NCBI GenBank assembly: GCA_035498175.1
Contig: DATKAJ010000018.1
Span: forward strand, 1 to 5,518
Length of the DNA: 5,518 bases
Direction: 5' to 3'
Origin: JALORV01 sp035498175
GTDB taxonomy: Bacteria > Pseudomonadota > Gammaproteobacteria > Burkholderiales > Burkholderiaceae_F
Below, one piece after another: positions 3,501 to 5,518 of this stretch; within the stretch, counting starts at the first letter, position 1, and every line of letters starts with the position of its first letter. The translations under genes were made by a program, and so were the position numbers. The notes under the pieces were generated by a model. The model saw only the letters and a list, made by a program, of their open reading frames with translations. It searched no databases and was not told the origin of the DNA.

Positions 3501-5518
3501 ATGACGTCAGTGCAGCCTTCAGCCCAGATGGCGCGCCCGCCGGCGACGGTGGGCCTGCCACTTCCGGTCGCCAGGCTGGCGTGGCTGCGCTGGAGCCTCG
3601 GTGCCCTCGCCGCAGCACTGCTCGTCACGCTCGCCGTGCCGCTGCTGCTGCCGGAGGCGACGCAGGAGCAGCCACGGGTCGTCGCCGCGTTCACCTGGGC
3701 TCATCGCATCCTCGCGGCAACGCTAGGCGTCATCCTGCTGGCCTGGTTCGTCAGCACCCTGCGCGGACCGTTCGTGGCACGCAGCCGCGCGCGGCTATGG
3801 GAGCAGTCGATCGAGTCGATGAACGTCGGCGTTGCGCTGTGGGACGCCGAGGATCGGCTGATCGGATGCAATGCCGCTTACCGCGAGCTGTATTCGGAAC
3901 TCGTCGACGAGCTCGTTCCGGGCCGCAGCTACCGCGATCTGATGACGATCTATCACGCGGTCGCGCCGCCGGATGCGGTCGGCGGCCGGACGCTGACCGA
4001 ATTCATCGCCGACGGCGAGCGGCGTCGTCGCGGGGGCTCCGAAGTCAGCGAGGTCGTGCGTCATCATCGCGGCCGCTGGCTGCTGATGACGGACTGCCGC
4101 ACTGCTGACGGCGGAATCATCTGCTTTCGCAGCGATGTCACCGAACAGAAGGTCATCGAACACGAACTGACCCAGCGTCGCAAGCTGATCGACGACCTGG
4201 CGGACCTCACCTACGACTGGTTCTGGCGCCAGGACACCGAAGGTCGGTTCGTCGAGTTTTCTGCGGCGATGGAAACGCACCTCCGACTGCGGCCCGAGAA
4301 TTTGCTGGGGCGGCGCCGCGAAGAGATGCCCAATTTTGAAGCCGATCCTAACCAGTACGCCGAGTATCGGGCGCGCGTCACGCAGCGTCAGCCGTTCCCG
4401 TGGTTCACCTACCGGGCGCGGCGCGGTGATGGGCAGCCGATGTGGATTGCGGTCACCGGCAAGCCCATCTTCGACGAGAAGGGCAACTTTCAGGGCTATT
4501 ACGGTGCGGGTCGCGACGTCACCGAACGCGAGGACATGCTGATTGCCCTGCGCCGAAGTGAGGAGCGCTTCCGCGCGCTGACGATGCTCGCGACCGAGTG
4601 GTACTGGGAAACGGACACCGATCTGCGCGTGACGCTGATTCGCGGCGAGCCGGCGCGCCAGGAGCGCGTTGCCGAATGGACGCTGAACCGGCGCTTCTGG
4701 GAGTTCGATCACATCGATCCGGCTTTCCCGGTCGACTGGCCGGTCCTGCGCGACAAGTTGGCGCGGCGCGAGTCGTTCCGCAACATCAAGATCAAGCTGA
4801 GTCATCGCGACGATGTCTTGTACTACGAACTCGCCGGCCAACCGGTGTTCGAGCGCGGCGAGTTCCTCGGCTATCGCGGCCTCGCCTGGGACGTGACCGA
4901 ACGCGAGTCGTTGATCCAGCGGATCTCGGACAGCGAGGCGCGCTTCCGCGCGCTGACCGAGCTGTCGTCCGACTGGTATTGGGAAATGGACGAGTCGCTG
5001 CGCTTCACTCTGCTGCGGCAGGGTGCGCGCGGCTCGTTCGGACTGAGCGACGAGGAAGTGATCGGCAAGCATCGCTGGGAATTGCCGGGCGAGCTGATCC
5101 AGCCGTCGTCGTGGGATGAACATCGGACCACGCTGCTCTCGCACCGACCATTCCGCGACGTGATGTTCCGCCGCTGGATGCCCGACGGTTCCCTGGTCTA
5201 CCACCTGACCAGCGGCGACCCGGTGCACGACGCCGAAGGCCGCTTCCGTGGATACCGCGGTATCGGCAAGAACATCAGCGACCAGATCCGTGCACAGGAG
5301 CGGATCGAACGTCTTGCGACGGTCGATGCCCTGACGCAGCTTTCGAACCGGCAAACCTTCGACGAGCGCGCCGGCCGCCTGCTCGCGACCTCGTACGCCG
5401 AGGGCAAGCGCTGCGCCCTGCTGTTCATCGACCTCGACAACTTCCGGCTGCTCAACAACGGCTATGGCCACCGCGTCGGCGACGAAATGCTCGCTATCGT
5501 CGCGAGCCGCATGCGCGA
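3501..5518 (+). CDS. Membrane-anchored multi-PAS sensor with GGDEF (diguanylate cyclase) domain, C-terminus cut by window edge
   Basis: 672 codons are visible from ATG 3501. Two hydrophobic helices (about 32-51 and 70-87) flank a loop of about 18 residues, so there is no sizeable periplasmic sensor and the anchor probably only tethers the protein. Four PAS domains follow: PAS1 about 104-214 ('SIESMNVGVALWDAEDRLIGCNAAY' region, PAS_7-like), PAS2 about 233-342, PAS3 about 357-467 and PAS4 about 482-592. PAS2-4 share an opening 'DWFW', 'EWYW' or 'DWYW' and an ending 'GYxGxxxDVTERE' ('NISDQ' in PAS4). A helix with 'RIERLATVDALTQLSNR' (601-617) leads into the GGDEF domain, whose metal and nucleotide residues match PleD: Asp644 in 'FIDLDNF', Asn652 and Asp661 in 'GHRVGDE'. 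The GG(D/E)EF signature, I-site and any following EAL domain are off the right edge, so synthesis, breakdown or both cannot be decided. The PAS domains probably sense a cytoplasmic or redox/ligand cue, unknown here. Confidence 0.93.
   Translation, partial: MTSVQPSAQMARPPATVGLPLPVARLAWLRWSLGALAAALLVTLAVPLLLPEATQEQPRVVAAFTWAHRILAATLGVILLAWFVSTLRGPFVARSRARLWEQSIESMNVGVALWDAEDRLIGCNAAYRELYSELVDELVPGRSYRDLMTIYHAVAPPDAVGGRTLTEFIADGERRRRGGSEVSEVVRHHRGRWLLMTDCRTADGGIICFRSDVTEQKVIEHELTQRRKLIDDLADLTYDWFWRQDTEGRFVEFSAAMETHLRLRPENLLGRRREEMPNFEADPNQYAEYRARVTQRQPFPWFTYRARRGDGQPMWIAVTGKPIFDEKGNFQGYYGAGRDVTEREDMLIALRRSEERFRALTMLATEWYWETDTDLRVTLIRGEPARQERVAEWTLNRRFWEFDHIDPAFPVDWPVLRDKLARRESFRNIKIKLSHRDDVLYYELAGQPVFERGEFLGYRGLAWDVTERESLIQRISDSEARFRALTELSSDWYWEMDESLRFTLLRQGARGSFGLSDEEVIGKHRWELPGELIQPSSWDEHRTTLLSHRPFRDVMFRRWMPDGSLVYHLTSGDPVHDAEGRFRGYRGIGKNISDQIRAQERIERLATVDALTQLSNRQTFDERAGRLLATSYAEGKRCALLFIDLDNFRLLNNGYGHRVGDEMLAIVASRMR
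4557..4974 (+). repeat. Internal coding duplication: start of PAS3 and PAS4, period 375 bp
   Basis: The PAS3 start (from Ser353, 4557) and the PAS4 start (from Ser478, 4932) are alignable at the DNA level with a spacing of exactly 375 bp (125 codons). An 18-bp stretch is identical (4565-4582 and 4940-4957). The proteins read 'SEERFRALTMLATEWYWETD' and 'SEARFRALTELSSDWYWEMD'. The domain ends are also alike ('DVTERE' at 339-344 and 464-469). PAS2 shares the motif but is more diverged. The pattern indicates tandem duplication of one PAS module within the gene. Confidence 0.75.

Noticed and set aside
3795..5471. 558-codon minus-strand open frame opposite the sensor gene
   Set aside because: Antisense shadow caused by GC bias at third positions; the plus frame encodes clear membrane helices, PAS domains and GGDEF.

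Overview
The window is GC-rich chromosomal DNA (by eye about two thirds G+C) from a proteobacterium. It most resembles Betaproteobacteria, possibly a Rhodocyclales-like lineage. The best clue is the ParE N-terminus: 'GEASIRVLKGLEPVRQRPG', 'MYTRTDSPLHIIQE' and 'DADVDGSHI' look like beta-type ParE rather than the E. coli type. A long sensor with repeated 'DWYW' PAS domains in front of a GGDEF domain is also common in that group. This placement is from memory of the families; no search was run.

Layout, left to right. Positions 1-851 (minus strand) hold the first 283 codons of an AI-2E/PerM-family membrane transporter whose C-terminus lies off the left edge. Positions 852-1103 are non-coding and carry an imperfect 20-bp direct repeat, a GC hairpin and a 12-bp palindrome. 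Positions 1104-1175 (minus) encode tRNA-Arg(CCU) without a genomic CCA. Positions 1176-1371 are a divergent control region between the tRNA (leftward) and parE (rightward), with a good tRNA -10 element and several palindromes. Positions 1372-3360 (plus) are a complete parE, encoding topoisomerase IV subunit B (662 aa), with the ATPase and TOPRIM motifs intact. Positions 3361-3500 are a short spacer. From 3501 to the right edge (plus) runs the first 672 codons of a membrane-anchored sensor with two transmembrane helices, four tandem PAS domains and the start of a GGDEF domain, so most likely a c-di-GMP signalling enzyme.

The genes do not form an obvious pathway. parE and tRNA-Arg are housekeeping genes that share a divergent intergenic region. 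The transporter and the c-di-GMP sensor are neighbours of uncertain functional relation. parC, the partner of parE, is not immediately downstream. I see no mobile element, CRISPR array, phage gene or toxin-antitoxin module, and no convincing undescribed system. The points most worth a second look are the architecture of the control region around the tRNA and parE, and the internally duplicated PAS repeats of the sensor.
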